Below are positions 39,680-47,809 of a DNA stretch of 54,461 nt, one piece after another (the first letter of the stretch is position 1; every line of letters starts with the position of its first letter). The DNA lies in the NCBI RefSeq assembly GCF_022513565.1, contig NZ_JAKWBE010000041.1, positions 1 to 54,461 of the forward strand. The letters are read 5' to 3'. The position numbers and the translations under genes were made by a program. The DNA comes from Streptomyces gilvus. Lineage in GTDB: Bacteria > Actinomycetota > Actinomycetes > Streptomycetales > Streptomycetaceae. The notes below the pieces were generated by a model. It did not search any database, was not told the DNA's origin, and saw nothing but the letters and a program-made list of their open reading frames with translations.

Positions 39680-39703
39680 CCAAGGGCGGTCGGCGGGCCC
39701 TTC

Positions 39704-39746
39704 CTCGACACCCCGGTCGACGACCCTCGACCCCCCGGTCGACGAC
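39704..39746. repeat. Two 21-bp direct repeats
   Basis: CTCGACACCCCGGTCGACGAC at 39704-39724 and CTCGACCCCCCGGTCGACGAC at 39726-39746 differ at one base. They lie between the convergent PadR and ATPase genes; function unknown. Confidence 0.8.
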
Positions 39747-39768
39747 GTGCGTCGGGAGTTCGCGGTGA

Positions 39769-40173
39769 TTATCCGGACGCGCCGACCAGCGCCCACACGG
39801 TCTTGCCGTTGCGTCCCCGGTCCCGTACCCCCCAGGTCCGGGCCAGCTGGTCCACCAGATGCAGTCCGCGGCCGCGCTCGTCGTCCGGGCTCGGCGCGTC
39901 CCGCAGCACGGGGCGGGCCGGGCTCTGGTCGGACACCGCTATGAAGCAGGAGCCGTCGGCCCGCGCGGTCACCGATATCTCGAACTCCCGCTCGAGGATC
40001 GGTCCGTGACGGACGACGTTCGCCGCCAGCTCGGAGGCCAGCAGCACGACGTTCTCCGTGATCGCGTCATCCTTGCCATGTCCCCACGTGGCCAGATGAC
40101 GGCGTACCCGATGCCGGGCGAAGCCCACGGAAGCCGGGTGCCGGGGCACCCGGAAGGCCTCTCGTCTCAGCAC
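39769..40173 (-). CDS. Anti-sigma-type ATP-binding protein
   Basis: A 134-residue GHKL ATPase of the RsbW/SpoIIAB class. N box ENVVLLASELAANVVRHG (Asn and Glu for Mg-ATP) and G box DDERGRGLHLVDQLA are present. Such stand-alone proteins in Streptomyces act as anti-sigma factors or STAS-kinases in partner-switching circuits. GTG 40173 has GGGGAGGGA six bases upstream. Possible partners in the window are the SpoIIE-type phosphatase (31079) and the STAS-ANTAR protein (44250), but no gene pairing fixes this. Confidence 0.88.
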   Translation of the reverse strand: MLRREAFRVPRHPASVGFARHRVRRHLATWGHGKDDAITENVVLLASELAANVVRHGPILEREFEISVTARADGSCFIAVSDQSPARPVLRDAPSPDDERGRGLHLVDQLARTWGVRDRGRNGKTVWALVGASG

Positions 40174-40587
40174 AAAGCATCCCTCCCCTGTCAACACCGA
40201 AAGCCTCCCCACTGAAGAGCGCACAGTGACAGGTCAATGTCACTGCGGACCCGATACCCGACTGATTCCGGCCACCCCGGGACCGCCGGTAACGCGGGGG
40301 CGTGCGAGGCGGGCACTGAGGCGGCACACGGCTCCCACTGTCCGCCGTATGCGAGGAAAACGGCAGTTCGGGCGGCATGTCGGGCGATGGCCGCATACCT
40401 CTTCGGCAGGCGGGGGCTGGTTGGGGAGCGCCCTGCCGAACCGTCTGGCATATGCCCGCACCTGGCCAGAATGGCCGAACACGGCGTTCCTGAAATCTCG
40501 CCGCGGGCACGGATTGGTTGGGGCCGGGGATTCGCGGAGCGGCTTCGCCGGGGGCTCCGGCAGCATGACGAGGCATGGGGAGAGACC
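40174..40587. other. 414 bases without recognisable gene
   Basis: Several overlapping open frames run through this stretch, all explained by high GC. None has a good ribosome site plus family similarity. The right end joins the MarR remnant, so at least part may be flanking sequence brought together by a deletion. Confidence 0.5.
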
Positions 40588-40809
40588 GCCGACGGCCGAG
40601 GCCGGCTCGCCGCCCTCACCGGCGAGGGCCACGCCCTGCTGGAACGGGCCGCCCCGGGCCATGTGGAGGCCGTCCGCCGCGCGGTCTTCGACGCCCTCAC
40701 ACCCGAGCAGGTACGGCAGCTCGCGGAGATCGGCGAGACGATCAGCGACGCCCTGCACCGCGTCGACAAGGCGGACGACCCTACGGTGCTGCCGTGGCGG
40801 CGCAGGTGA
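40588..40809 (+). pseudogene. MarR-family regulator remnant (wing and C-terminal helices)
   Basis: The frame reads DGRGRLAALTGEGHALLERA, then APGHVEAVRRAVFDALTPEQ and VRQLAEIGETISDAL: the wing strand and C-terminal dimerisation helix of a MarR repressor. The N-terminal helices and DNA-recognition helix (about 90 residues) are missing; upstream codons show no similarity. Confidence 0.7.
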
Positions 40810-40889
40810 GCGCCCGCCCGCTGCCGCCACCGCCGGCTCGGCGCCCGCCCGCTGCGGCCACCGCCGGCTCGGCGCCGTTGCCGCCACCG
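40810..40889. repeat. 31-bp tandem repeats, 2.6 copies
   Basis: A 31-bp unit starting gcgcccgcccgctgccgcca occurs at 40810-40840 and 40841-40871 with one change, followed by a shortened third copy to about 40889. It begins at the last base of the MarR remnant's stop codon and lies outside any defended gene. Confidence 0.75.
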
Positions 40890-40978
40890 CGGCACCGGTG
40901 ACGGCCAGTACGGCTCCGCCCGGCCGCCGCTTCTTCGTCCGGCTCATCTCCCGCGGCACCGTACGCACGCCTCGGCCC

Positions 40979-41270
40979 TCAACCGGTCTGCCGGCTCAGA
41001 CCCGTGCGGGCCCGTTCCGGCCGGTGGACTCCGCGGGGGCGGTAGCCGAGCTCGTCGGAGCGGCCCGGGAGGTCGGCGAGGTACCAGATGGTGGCGAGCC
41101 ACATCTCCGTACCCTGCAGGCCCGGTTCGGGCCCGGGGCCGCCCGCGCCGAAGCCGATGCCCTTGCCGTCCCGCCAGCGGGAGAGAGCGGCGGCCGTCAG
41201 CTGTCGCTCGGCCCAGGCCCCGATGTCGGCCGTGCGGTAGCCGTCGCAGCGCGTGCGCGGTTTATCCGGG
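40979..41270 (-). pseudogene. C-terminal remnant of a cyclase/prenyltransferase-like protein
   Basis: About 95 codons on the minus strand read RCDGYRTADIGAWAERQLTA, later DGKGIGFGAGG, then GLQGTEMWLATIWYLADLPG and a terminal GYRPRGVHRPERA. I associate the QGTEMWL and YRPRGVHRPE blocks with the end of squalene-cyclase/prenyltransferase-like actinobacterial proteins, but this is recall and not firm. The rest of the gene (several hundred residues) is absent; upstream lies the CBS gene on the opposite strand. Confidence 0.45.
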
Positions 41271-41329
41271 CCGGTGCGGGCTACGCGGCTGGTGCCACCT
41301 GTGCTCTCTCCGGCACCCGGGAGGTCCCC

Positions 41330-41755
41330 ATGACCCGGAAGATACGAGACGTGATGTCGCCCGGCGCGGCAGCCGTCGAACCCATGACCACCGTGGCACG
41401 CGCGGCCCGTGTGATGCGGGAGCGGGACGTGGGTGACGTACTCGTCGCCTACGACTGCGATCTGTTCGGCGTGCTCACGGACCGTGACATCGTGATCCGG
41501 GCCCTGGCCGCGGGACTCGACCCGGAGCACACGACCGTCGGGTCCGTCTGCACCCCGCCGCCGGTGGCGACCCTGTCGCCGGACGACACCACCGACCGCG
41601 CCATCGAGCTGATGGGCCGGTACGCCGTCCGTCGCCTCCCGGTCGTCGAGCGCGGCGGCTGCCCGGTCGGCGTGGTCAGCATCGGCGATCTCGCCACCAC
41701 CGAGGATCCCCAGTCGGCCCTCGCGGACATCAGCAGGGCCGCCCCGAACCATTGA
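41330..41755 (+). CDS. CBS-domain pair protein
   Basis: A 141-residue protein made of two CBS domains: KIRDVMSPGAAAVEPMTTVA through LFGVLTDRDIVIRALAAGLD, and VGSVCTPPPVATLSPDDTTD through LPVVERGGCPVGVVSIGDLA. Tandem CBS pairs bind adenosyl ligands (AMP, ATP, SAM) and often sense energy or stress. ATG 41330 has GGGAGG five bases upstream. It lies alone, with no fused effector domain. Confidence 0.9.
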   Translation: MTRKIRDVMSPGAAAVEPMTTVARAARVMRERDVGDVLVAYDCDLFGVLTDRDIVIRALAAGLDPEHTTVGSVCTPPPVATLSPDDTTDRAIELMGRYAVRRLPVVERGGCPVGVVSIGDLATTEDPQSALADISRAAPNH

Positions 41756-41830
41756 GCGCGCCCGGCGTGAGGGCTCGCGCTCGCGGGTAGGCGCACGGTC
41801 AGGGACCGCATCCTCCCGCGGGAGACTCCC

Positions 41831-42595
41831 ATGAGCGTCACACTCGTTCATCCGCGCCCCAAGTTCGCCCGGGCACGGCTCGCCGAGCCGCCGCCGACCG
41901 GCTATCTGCATCTCGCCGCCGCCGTGGAGCCGCCCCCGGGCGGAGTCGGCAGGCCGGGACACAGCCGGGGCAAGTCCCACCTGCTCGACCTGCTGCGGGC
42001 CGAGGCGGAGGACCTGGCCAGCCTGACCGAGGTGAAGCGGGCGAGCGTCTACCGGGCCGCGGCCCTCGCGCCCGCCGTCGGCTGGGACCCGCCCGAGGGA
42101 CTGCACCGCGCCCGCTACGACGTCGTCCTCCTCGTGGAGACCCGGACACCGCACGACATCGCCCCGGTACGCGACAGCGTCGCCTACCGTCATCTGCGCC
42201 GACGCCTGGAACACGCGGCCCGGGACGTGCACGAGATGACCGCCCGCTGCGCCAAGTGCCTGGCGGACGTGGACCGGGGACACCAGGGCCTGTTCCAGTT
42301 CACCTACTTCGTCGGGGAGGACCCGCGGCGCACCGCCGAACTGTGGGAGCACCTCGCCGGCTGGTACGCCGCCGAGACGGGCCTGGACAACTCGGTGCTG
42401 CTCCAGCCACTGGACGAGAGCGCGTCGGACTACAGCTTCGTCGCCCACGCCCGCTGGGACGCGGGCCTGGCCGCCGTCGCCCTGCGCCAGTTCACCAAGC
42501 CCAGCTTCTACCGCTTCCTGGGGCCCACGCTGCGGGAGAACCGCACGGCCGCGATGCCGGTGCTCCACCACCTCGTACAGCTGAGGGACCGGTGA
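41831..42595 (+). CDS. Hypothetical protein
   Basis: A 254-residue soluble protein I do not recognise. Notable segments: RYDVVLLVETRTPHDIAPVR, AYRHLRRRLEHAARDVHEMT, and GLFQFTYFVGEDPRRTAELW, with HLAGWYAAETGLDNSVLLQP toward the end. The alternation of beta strands with the two similar motifs (V-V-L-L-V-E-T and F-Q-F-T-Y-F-V) suggests a repeated ferredoxin-like fold. No signal peptide. ATG 41831 has gggaga upstream. Confidence 0.7.
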   Translation: MSVTLVHPRPKFARARLAEPPPTGYLHLAAAVEPPPGGVGRPGHSRGKSHLLDLLRAEAEDLASLTEVKRASVYRAAALAPAVGWDPPEGLHRARYDVVLLVETRTPHDIAPVRDSVAYRHLRRRLEHAARDVHEMTARCAKCLADVDRGHQGLFQFTYFVGEDPRRTAELWEHLAGWYAAETGLDNSVLLQPLDESASDYSFVAHARWDAGLAAVALRQFTKPSFYRFLGPTLRENRTAAMPVLHHLVQLRDR

Positions 42596-42597
42596 GA

Positions 42598-42611
42598 GGC
42601 ACTTCGGTGCC
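42598..42611. terminator. Short terminator with UUCG loop
   Basis: GGCAC-TTCG-GTGCC is a perfect 5-bp stem with the extra-stable UUCG tetraloop, placed between the convergent hypothetical and membrane-protein genes. Confidence 0.5.
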
Positions 42612-42614
42612 GCG

Positions 42615-42917
42615 TCAGGCGCGGGTGTCCGGGCCCATCATCTCGTCGAGGTGACTGTTCGCGCCCGTGTCGTACGACCGCGGGGTGCGGTGGCGGCGGT
42701 GCGCGCCCCCGCTCGCCATGGCCAGACCCAGGCAGAAGAGGAGCGCCAGCGCGAGGCCGGAGCTGAAGATCGCCAGCGTGTTCAGGGTGGCGATGTGGTG
42801 GTCCAGCACCGACACCGAGTACTCGGGGCCGCCGGACAGGTTGCCGGCGATCGCCAGGGCGGTGAAGGCGCCCGTCGCGCCGAGGAGGAGCAGTCCGAGG
42901 AACAGCATCCGAGTCAT
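42615..42917 (-). CDS. Small two-helix membrane protein
   Basis: A 100-residue protein with two transmembrane helices (MTRMLFLGLLLLGATGAFTA, about 1-25, and LAIFSSGLALALLFCLGLAM, about 48-67) separated by a 20-residue outer loop, and a basic C-terminal tail (GGAHRRHRTPRSYDTG). ATG 42917 has GAGG upstream. Small membrane proteins of this layout are common in Streptomyces; role unknown. Confidence 0.75.
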   Translation of the reverse strand: MTRMLFLGLLLLGATGAFTALAIAGNLSGGPEYSVSVLDHHIATLNTLAIFSSGLALALLFCLGLAMASGGAHRRHRTPRSYDTGANSHLDEMMGPDTRA

Positions 42918-43076
42918 CTCCTCAAGATCCTCACAAGAGGTCGTTCACCAGCACGGGTACCCCCGCCGCGGCGGGACATGACCCGCACGCGCGACCCGGG
43001 GCGGTGCATCGGCCGGGGCTCGCGGGGTAGGCGGGGAGCAGAGCGTGGACGTCGTGCGGAAGGGGTGACGACCGCG

Positions 43077-43727
43077 ATGCAGTTCCATGACCGCAGGCAC
43101 GCCGGGCGGGAACTGGCCGAACGGCTGCGGATCGAGCAGGAGAAGGGCGTGCTTCCCCACCCCCTGGTCCTGGCCCTGCCGAGAGGCGGGGTCGCCGTCG
43201 CCCGTGAGGTGGCGCGGGCCCTGGACGCCCCGCTCGACGTGCTGGTCGTACGGAAGATCGGCGCCCCCTTCCAGGAGGAGCTCGGCGTGGGCGCGATCGC
43301 CGGCGACGACGAGCCGCTCTTCGACGACGACGCCCTGGACCGGCTGGGCCTGACCGAGAGCGAACTCGCGCCCGTCGTCGAGCGGGAACGCGATGAACTC
43401 CGGCGCCGTAGGCGCCGTTACCGGCACGACCGTCCTGCCCCCGACCTGGCGGACCGCACCGTGATCGTGGTGGACGACGGACTCGCCACCGGCGTCACGG
43501 CCCGCGCCGCCCTGCGCTCCGTACGCCGGCAGGGACCCGAGCGGGTCGTGCTGGCCGCCCCGGTCTGCTCCCCGCAGGCCGCGGACCAGCTGAGGGCGGA
43601 GGCCGACGCGGTGATCTGCCTGCAGCGGCCGGACGACTTCATGGCGGTCGGCCTGTGCTACGAGGAGTTCGAGCAGCTGACGGACGAGGACGTCCTGACG
43701 GCCCTCGGCGAGACCGCCGACCGCTGA
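43077..43727 (+). CDS. Phosphoribosyltransferase-fold protein
   Basis: A 216-residue type I phosphoribosyltransferase. The PRPP-binding motif is VIVVDDGLATGVTARAA (acidic pair and TG loop) around residue 126. The N-terminal ALPRGGVAVAREVARALDAP is the second PRTase loop. The mid-region (EELGVGAIAGDDEPLFDDDA) matches the general actinobacterial predicted PRTases, not a nucleobase-specific class, so the substrate is unknown. ATG 43077 fits ggaaggg upstream; a GTG four codons earlier abuts that site. Confidence 0.87.
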   Translation: MQFHDRRHAGRELAERLRIEQEKGVLPHPLVLALPRGGVAVAREVARALDAPLDVLVVRKIGAPFQEELGVGAIAGDDEPLFDDDALDRLGLTESELAPVVERERDELRRRRRRYRHDRPAPDLADRTVIVVDDGLATGVTARAALRSVRRQGPERVVLAAPVCSPQAADQLRAEADAVICLQRPDDFMAVGLCYEEFEQLTDEDVLTALGETADR

Positions 43728-43766
43728 TCTGCGCGGCCACCGGGGTCGGCCGGGACCGCCGTTCGC

Positions 43767-44117
43767 TCAGGCCGAGGCGTGCGGGCGGGAGCCCGGCTGG
43801 GCGCTGGTCGTGCGGTCCGCCTCGGCCTGGATGAGCAGCGAGAGCAGCGACGCCACCGTGAGACCGGCCTCGGCCGGGTGCCGCAGCACCTTGCTGGGGT
43901 CGATGCGGTACGTGTTGGAGCGTCCCTCCCTGGTGTGGGAGAGGTATCCGGCCTGCTCCAGGTCGGCGATGATCTTCTGGACGGCGCGTTCCGTGAGGCG
44001 GCAGTGGGCGGCGATGTCGCGGATGCGGGCGCTGCGGTTGTCGGCGATGGCGGCCAGCACCCGCGCGTGATTCGTGATGAACGTCCATCCGGTGTGTGGC
44101 TCGGGCACTCCATCCAT
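43767..44117 (-). CDS. Winged-helix transcriptional regulator
   Basis: A 116-residue regulator. The winged helix reads TNHARVLAAIADNRSARIRD, IAAHCRLTERAVQKIIADLE and QAGYLSHTREGRSNTYRIDP. The C-terminal ~40 residues (HPAEAGLTVASLLSLLIQAE) would form a dimerisation helix. It resembles MarR/DeoR-like small repressors. It is divergent from the STAS-ANTAR gene; the AT-rich 132-base gap has two CACGTA repeats (44144, 44158) as candidate sites. Confidence 0.82.
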   Translation of the reverse strand: MDGVPEPHTGWTFITNHARVLAAIADNRSARIRDIAAHCRLTERAVQKIIADLEQAGYLSHTREGRSNTYRIDPSKVLRHPAEAGLTVASLLSLLIQAEADRTTSAQPGSRPHASA

Positions 44118-44249
44118 GCCCCCACTTTAGCGGCCCAGTGTTCACGTATTCAAAAACACGTACTGCGTTTCCTGTATTGGTTGACGTATGTGGGCCGATG
44201 GGGGGAACCTTGACGTCGAAGGCAGGCGAGCACACGAGGGAGAGGCGCC

Positions 44250-44987
44250 ATGCCGGAGCCTGCGCACGCGGCGCAGCCCCGTACGTCGCAGGACACCGAC
44301 GACGCGGTGGTCGGCGGTGGCCCGTCGTCCGTGTCGCCGTGCCTCGCGGGGATCCATGTGCTGCCGGTCGGCGAGCGCACGGCCATCCGGATCGACGGCG
44401 AGCTCGACTTCGGCAGCCGGCAGCTGCGGGACGGTCTGGAGGAGGCGCTCGACGGCTCCGCCTCAGGCGTCGACCTGGACCTGGGCGAGGTCGGGTTCTG
44501 CGACTGCGCCGGGCTCAACCTGCTGCTCGATCTACGGCGGCGGGCCATGGACCACGGCAAGACGGTGACCCTGCGCGTGAGCTGCCCCTCGGTCGACCGG
44601 CTCCTGGAACTCACCGGCGCCTGGGAGCTGTTCCCGCAGGCCGCGCCCGCCTCGAAGAGCGCGGGGGCCGCCCCGGACGAGCGTGTCCCGCGCGTGGACG
44701 TCGACGGCGAACTGCGCAGGGAGGTCGCCGAGCTGCGCCGTGCCATGCGGACCCGGCCCGGTATCGATCTGGCCCGGGGCATTCTGATGGCCACGTTCAA
44801 CCTGACTCCGGAGGCCGCGTGGACCGTGCTCGTCACGACGTCGCAGAACACCAACACCAAGCTGCACGTGCTGGCGCAGGACCTGGTGGGCGCGGTGCAG
44901 GGGAAGCCGCTGCCCGAGGAAATCCAGCAGCAGGTCGCGGCCGCGGTCACGCAGGCCCGCCGGGTGATGGAGGCTCCGCCCGCGTGA
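44250..44987 (+). CDS. STAS anti-sigma antagonist fused to an ANTAR RNA-binding domain
   Basis: A 245-residue regulator. The N-terminal STAS domain (about 35-130) contains AIRIDGELDFGSRQL and VDLDLGEVGFCDCAGLNLLL, where Cys replaces the usual phosphorylated Ser (D-S-S/T-G). The C-terminal ANTAR domain (about 165-222) reads LRRAMRTRPGIDLARGILMA and AAWTVLVTTSQNTNTKLHVL. ANTAR domains bind twin-hexaloop RNA and prevent termination. The fusion suggests that a partner-switch signal controls an antitermination output. ATG 44250 has gggaga upstream. Confidence 0.87.
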   Translation: MPEPAHAAQPRTSQDTDDAVVGGGPSSVSPCLAGIHVLPVGERTAIRIDGELDFGSRQLRDGLEEALDGSASGVDLDLGEVGFCDCAGLNLLLDLRRRAMDHGKTVTLRVSCPSVDRLLELTGAWELFPQAAPASKSAGAAPDERVPRVDVDGELRREVAELRRAMRTRPGIDLARGILMATFNLTPEAAWTVLVTTSQNTNTKLHVLAQDLVGAVQGKPLPEEIQQQVAAAVTQARRVMEAPPA

Positions 44988-45048
44988 GCCGGCCCGGATC
45001 CTCGACGATGGGCCCCGCGGCCCCCGGGACCGTCCGGCGGCGCACCGC

Positions 45049-45924
45049 ATGAGCGGACGGGCGCCGGCCGGAGACGGGCCCGGTGCGGCGGCGGCGCGGC
45101 TGACCGGGCGTGCGGTGCGTGGTGAGCGCCCGCTGTCCGGTGCGGTCACCGAGGTCGCCCTCGACGGCGGTGGGCTGGCGCTGGTGAAGCGGGCCGGCGA
45201 GCCCGGCGCCGCGCGGGCCGAGGCGGCGGGACTGCGCTGGCTGGCGGACGCGGGCACCGTCCGCGTTCCGAACGTCCATGGGTGCGAAGGGAGTTGGCTG
45301 GTCACCGACCTCGTACCGCAAGGCCGGGCGACGGCACGGGCGGCGGAGGAGTTCGGGCGCGAGCTGGCCGCACTGCACGCGGCCGGTGCCCCCGCGTTCG
45401 GGGCGCCGCCGCCCGACGGACCCGTCGACGCGTACATCGGGCTCGCCCCGATGCGGAACGTCTCCGGCGCCGACTGGCCCCGCTGGTACGCCGAGCACCG
45501 GGTGCTGCCGTATCTGCGGGCCGCGGTCGACGGGGGCGTGATCCGCGCCGCCGAGACGTCGGCCGTCGAGCGCCTCTGCGAGCGGCTGCCCGACCTGGCT
45601 GGACCCGCCGAACCGCCCGCCCGGCTGCACGGCGACCTGTGGAACGGCAACGTGCTCTGGGGTGCCGACGGCCACGCCTGGCTGATCGACCCGGCCGCGC
45701 ACGGCGGCCACCGGGAGACCGACCTCGCGATGCTCCACCTCTTCGGCTGCCCGCACCTGGACCACGTCCTGGACGGCTACCGGCAGGCCGCGCCGCTCGC
45801 CGACGGCTGGCGGGACCGCGTCGGGCTGCACCAGCTCTTCCCCCTGCTGGTTCACGCCGTCCTGTTCGGCCGCTCCTACGCCGAACAGGCCCTCACCGTC
45901 ACCCGGGCGGCGCTCGCTCGCTGA
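45049..45924 (+). CDS. Fructosamine kinase family protein
   Basis: A 291-residue kinase-fold protein. It contains ALVKRAGEPGAARAEAAGLRWL (nucleotide Lys and helix C), HGDLWNGNVLWG (catalytic loop with Asp and Asn) and LIDPAAHGGHRETDLAMLHL (metal Asp), in fructosamine-3-kinase order. Family members phosphorylate Amadori products for repair of glycated amines. ATG 45049 follows the STAS-ANTAR gene by 61 bases on the same strand. Confidence 0.88.
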   Translation: MSGRAPAGDGPGAAAARLTGRAVRGERPLSGAVTEVALDGGGLALVKRAGEPGAARAEAAGLRWLADAGTVRVPNVHGCEGSWLVTDLVPQGRATARAAEEFGRELAALHAAGAPAFGAPPPDGPVDAYIGLAPMRNVSGADWPRWYAEHRVLPYLRAAVDGGVIRAAETSAVERLCERLPDLAGPAEPPARLHGDLWNGNVLWGADGHAWLIDPAAHGGHRETDLAMLHLFGCPHLDHVLDGYRQAAPLADGWRDRVGLHQLFPLLVHAVLFGRSYAEQALTVTRAALAR

Positions 45925-45997
45925 CCCGGAACCGACGTCGGCGGCTTCGTCTCCGTACCGATCATTGACGCGGCCCCCGTTCTTCCCGACACTGGCA

Positions 45998-46011
45998 TGA
46001 CTACGTAGTCA
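45998..46011. promoter_or_regulatory. LacI operator, distal copy
   Basis: TGACTACGTAGTCA is a perfect 14-bp palindrome with a central CG, identical to the site at 46041. The two lie 43 bases apart (four turns), just upstream of the LacI regulator. Confidence 0.88.
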
Positions 46012-46040
46012 AAGCGGCCGCACTCGCGGCCGGGCTCGAT

Positions 46041-46054
46041 TGACTACGTAGTCA
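46041..46054. promoter_or_regulatory. LacI operator, proximal copy
   Basis: An identical TGACTACGTAGTCA, 26 bases before the LacI ATG. Two in-phase identical sites suggest cooperative binding or looping by the regulator at 46080. Confidence 0.88.
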
Positions 46055-46079
46055 CGACAGGGAATCCGCAGGAGAGCGC

Positions 46080-47261
46080 ATGGCCACGAGCAGAACCGAG
46101 GGGGCCCCGGACGGTTCCGGGCGCCGCCGTCGCGGCCCCGGCATGACCGAGGTGGCCCGCGCGGCCGGTGTCTCGCAGAAGACCGTGTCGCGGGTGGTCA
46201 ACGGGGAACCGCACGTCAGCCCCGAAGTGCGCGACCGCGTGCTGAGGGTCATCGAGGAGCTGGACTACCGCCCGAACAACGCGGCGCGCGCCCTGCTCCT
46301 GGGCCGCTACCGGCGTATCGGCGTCGTCTCCCTGGGCACCGCCCTGTACGGTCCCTCGACGCTGCTCATCGCGCTGGAACGGGCGATGCAGCGGGCGGGC
46401 TACTCCTTCGCCGTGGCCGGCACCCTGGAAGGGCAGCGCGTCCCGGTCGCCGTGGCGGCGCTGCTGGAGCAGGGCGTGGACGGCATCGTCCTGTCCGAGC
46501 CCATCGACGACGGCACCCCGCTCAGGATCAGCGCGGACGTGCCCGTCGTCAGCCTCGCGGAGGGGCTGGAACAGACCGGCGGCGCCCGTGCGGTGGTCGG
46601 CGCCGACGGCGCCCTCGCCGCCCGCATCGTCACCGAGCACCTGCTCTCCCTGGGCCACCGCACCGTCTGGCACATCCCCGGTCCGCAGGACTGGTGGGCC
46701 GCCCGGGACCGGGTGCGGGGCTGGCGCGAGGCCCTCGCCGCCGCCGGCGCCCCCGAACCGCCCCTGCCCGAGGCCGGCGACTGGACCCCGGCCACCGGGT
46801 ACGCCGCAGGACGGTGGCTCGCCCGACTCCCCGACGTCACCGCCGTGTTCGCCGCCAACGACGACATGGCCATCGGTGCGCTGCGGGCGTTCACCGAAGC
46901 GGGACTGTCCGTCCCGGACGGTGTGAGCGTCGTCGGCTTCGACGACATCCCCGCCGCCGCCTACCTCTCACCGCCCCTGACCACCGTCCGCCAGGACTTC
47001 ACCGTCGTCGCCGAGCGCGCGATCGACGTGCTCGTCGCCATGATCGAAGGACGGCCCACTCCCACCCGACCCATCGCCCCCGCCGTCGAGTTGACCGTAC
47101 GGGCCTCCACCGGACCGGCCCGCAGCCCCGCCCCGCCCCGCCCCGCCGCTGAACCCCGGCCGCCCGGCCCCGGCACCCCGGCCGCGGGCCCGGACGGCCC
47201 GGCCCGCCTGCGCCGCCCGGGGACGGCCGCGCACGCGCCCATCCGTAGCCGCACCGCGTGA
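46080..47261 (+). CDS. LacI-family transcriptional regulator
   Basis: A 393-residue repressor. The DNA-binding domain reads MTEVARAAGVSQKTVSRVVN (22-41) with hinge helix NNAARALLLGRYRRIG. The periplasmic-binding-protein-like effector domain ends with VSVVGFDDIPAAAYLSPPLT and VRQDFTVVAERAIDVLV. A 45-residue proline-rich tail (PARSPAPPRPAAEPRPPGPG) is unusual. ATG 46080 follows GGAG. It precedes the ABC-transporter scar and GH42 beta-galactosidase, so a galactoside or arabinoside is the likely inducer. Confidence 0.92.
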   Translation: MATSRTEGAPDGSGRRRRGPGMTEVARAAGVSQKTVSRVVNGEPHVSPEVRDRVLRVIEELDYRPNNAARALLLGRYRRIGVVSLGTALYGPSTLLIALERAMQRAGYSFAVAGTLEGQRVPVAVAALLEQGVDGIVLSEPIDDGTPLRISADVPVVSLAEGLEQTGGARAVVGADGALAARIVTEHLLSLGHRTVWHIPGPQDWWAARDRVRGWREALAAAGAPEPPLPEAGDWTPATGYAAGRWLARLPDVTAVFAANDDMAIGALRAFTEAGLSVPDGVSVVGFDDIPAAAYLSPPLTTVRQDFTVVAERAIDVLVAMIEGRPTPTRPIAPAVELTVRASTGPARSPAPPRPAAEPRPPGPGTPAAGPDGPARLRRPGTAAHAPIRSRTA

Positions 47262-47271
47262 GGAGTCACGT

Positions 47272-47780
47272 GTGTATCCAGCATCCCCCTCCCGCCGCGC
47301 CCTGCTGCGCGGCGCCCTCGGCCCCGGCGCCGCCGCCGCCGGTCTCACCGCCTGCGGAGCCGGCACCACCACCGCCCGCACCTCCGGCGACGTGAAGCTC
47401 TCCCTGTGGACCCACGACCCCGGATACGAGGCCTTCTTCCGCAAGGGCATCCCCGAGGCCGACCGGCTCACCGACTTCCGCCACCACCTGAAGGTCACCC
47501 GCGCCGCCGCTCCCGACCTGGTCACCAAGCTGCTCGCCCAGGCCGTCGCCGGACGCGGCACACCCGATACAACAGCTTCCTGTGGCCCCTGGTGCTGGTC
47601 ACCGACAGCTCCCAGTGCATCCTGCCGCTGGGCCTGCAGATCCTGTTCGTCTCCGAGCAGCGGCAGTACGACCTCGTCCTCGCCGGGGCCGTCATCGCCG
47701 TCGTACCCGCCGTCGCCCTCTTCGGCGTCCTGCGCAAACAGTTCCTCGAAGGACTGGCCACGGGTGCCGTCAAAGGCTGA
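47272..47780 (+). pseudogene. Sugar ABC transporter scar: binding-protein start fused to MalG-type permease end
   Basis: From about 47272 the frame reads RRALLRGALGPGAAAAGLTA then CGAG (lipoprotein signal with Cys) and VKLSLWTHDPGYEAFF to KLLAQAVAGRGTPD: the first ~100 residues of a sugar-binding lipoprotein. At about 47560-47569 a different frame takes over: YNSFLWPLVLVTDSSQCILP through FGVLRKQFLEGLATGAVKG*, the last ~70 residues of a MalG-type permease. The rest of the binding protein, the MalF-type permease and most of MalG are missing, about 2.5 kb by usual gene sizes. Confidence 0.87.
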
Positions 47781-47809
47781 CGCCCAATCAACCAACGTAT
47801 GGGAGAAGG

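Noticed and set aside
40800..40955. Minus-strand start MSRTKKRRPGGAVLAVTGAA resembling a signal peptide
   Set aside because: It runs straight into the 31-bp repeats and then antisense of the MarR remnant with no mature domain. It may be another gene head left by deletion, but support is too thin.
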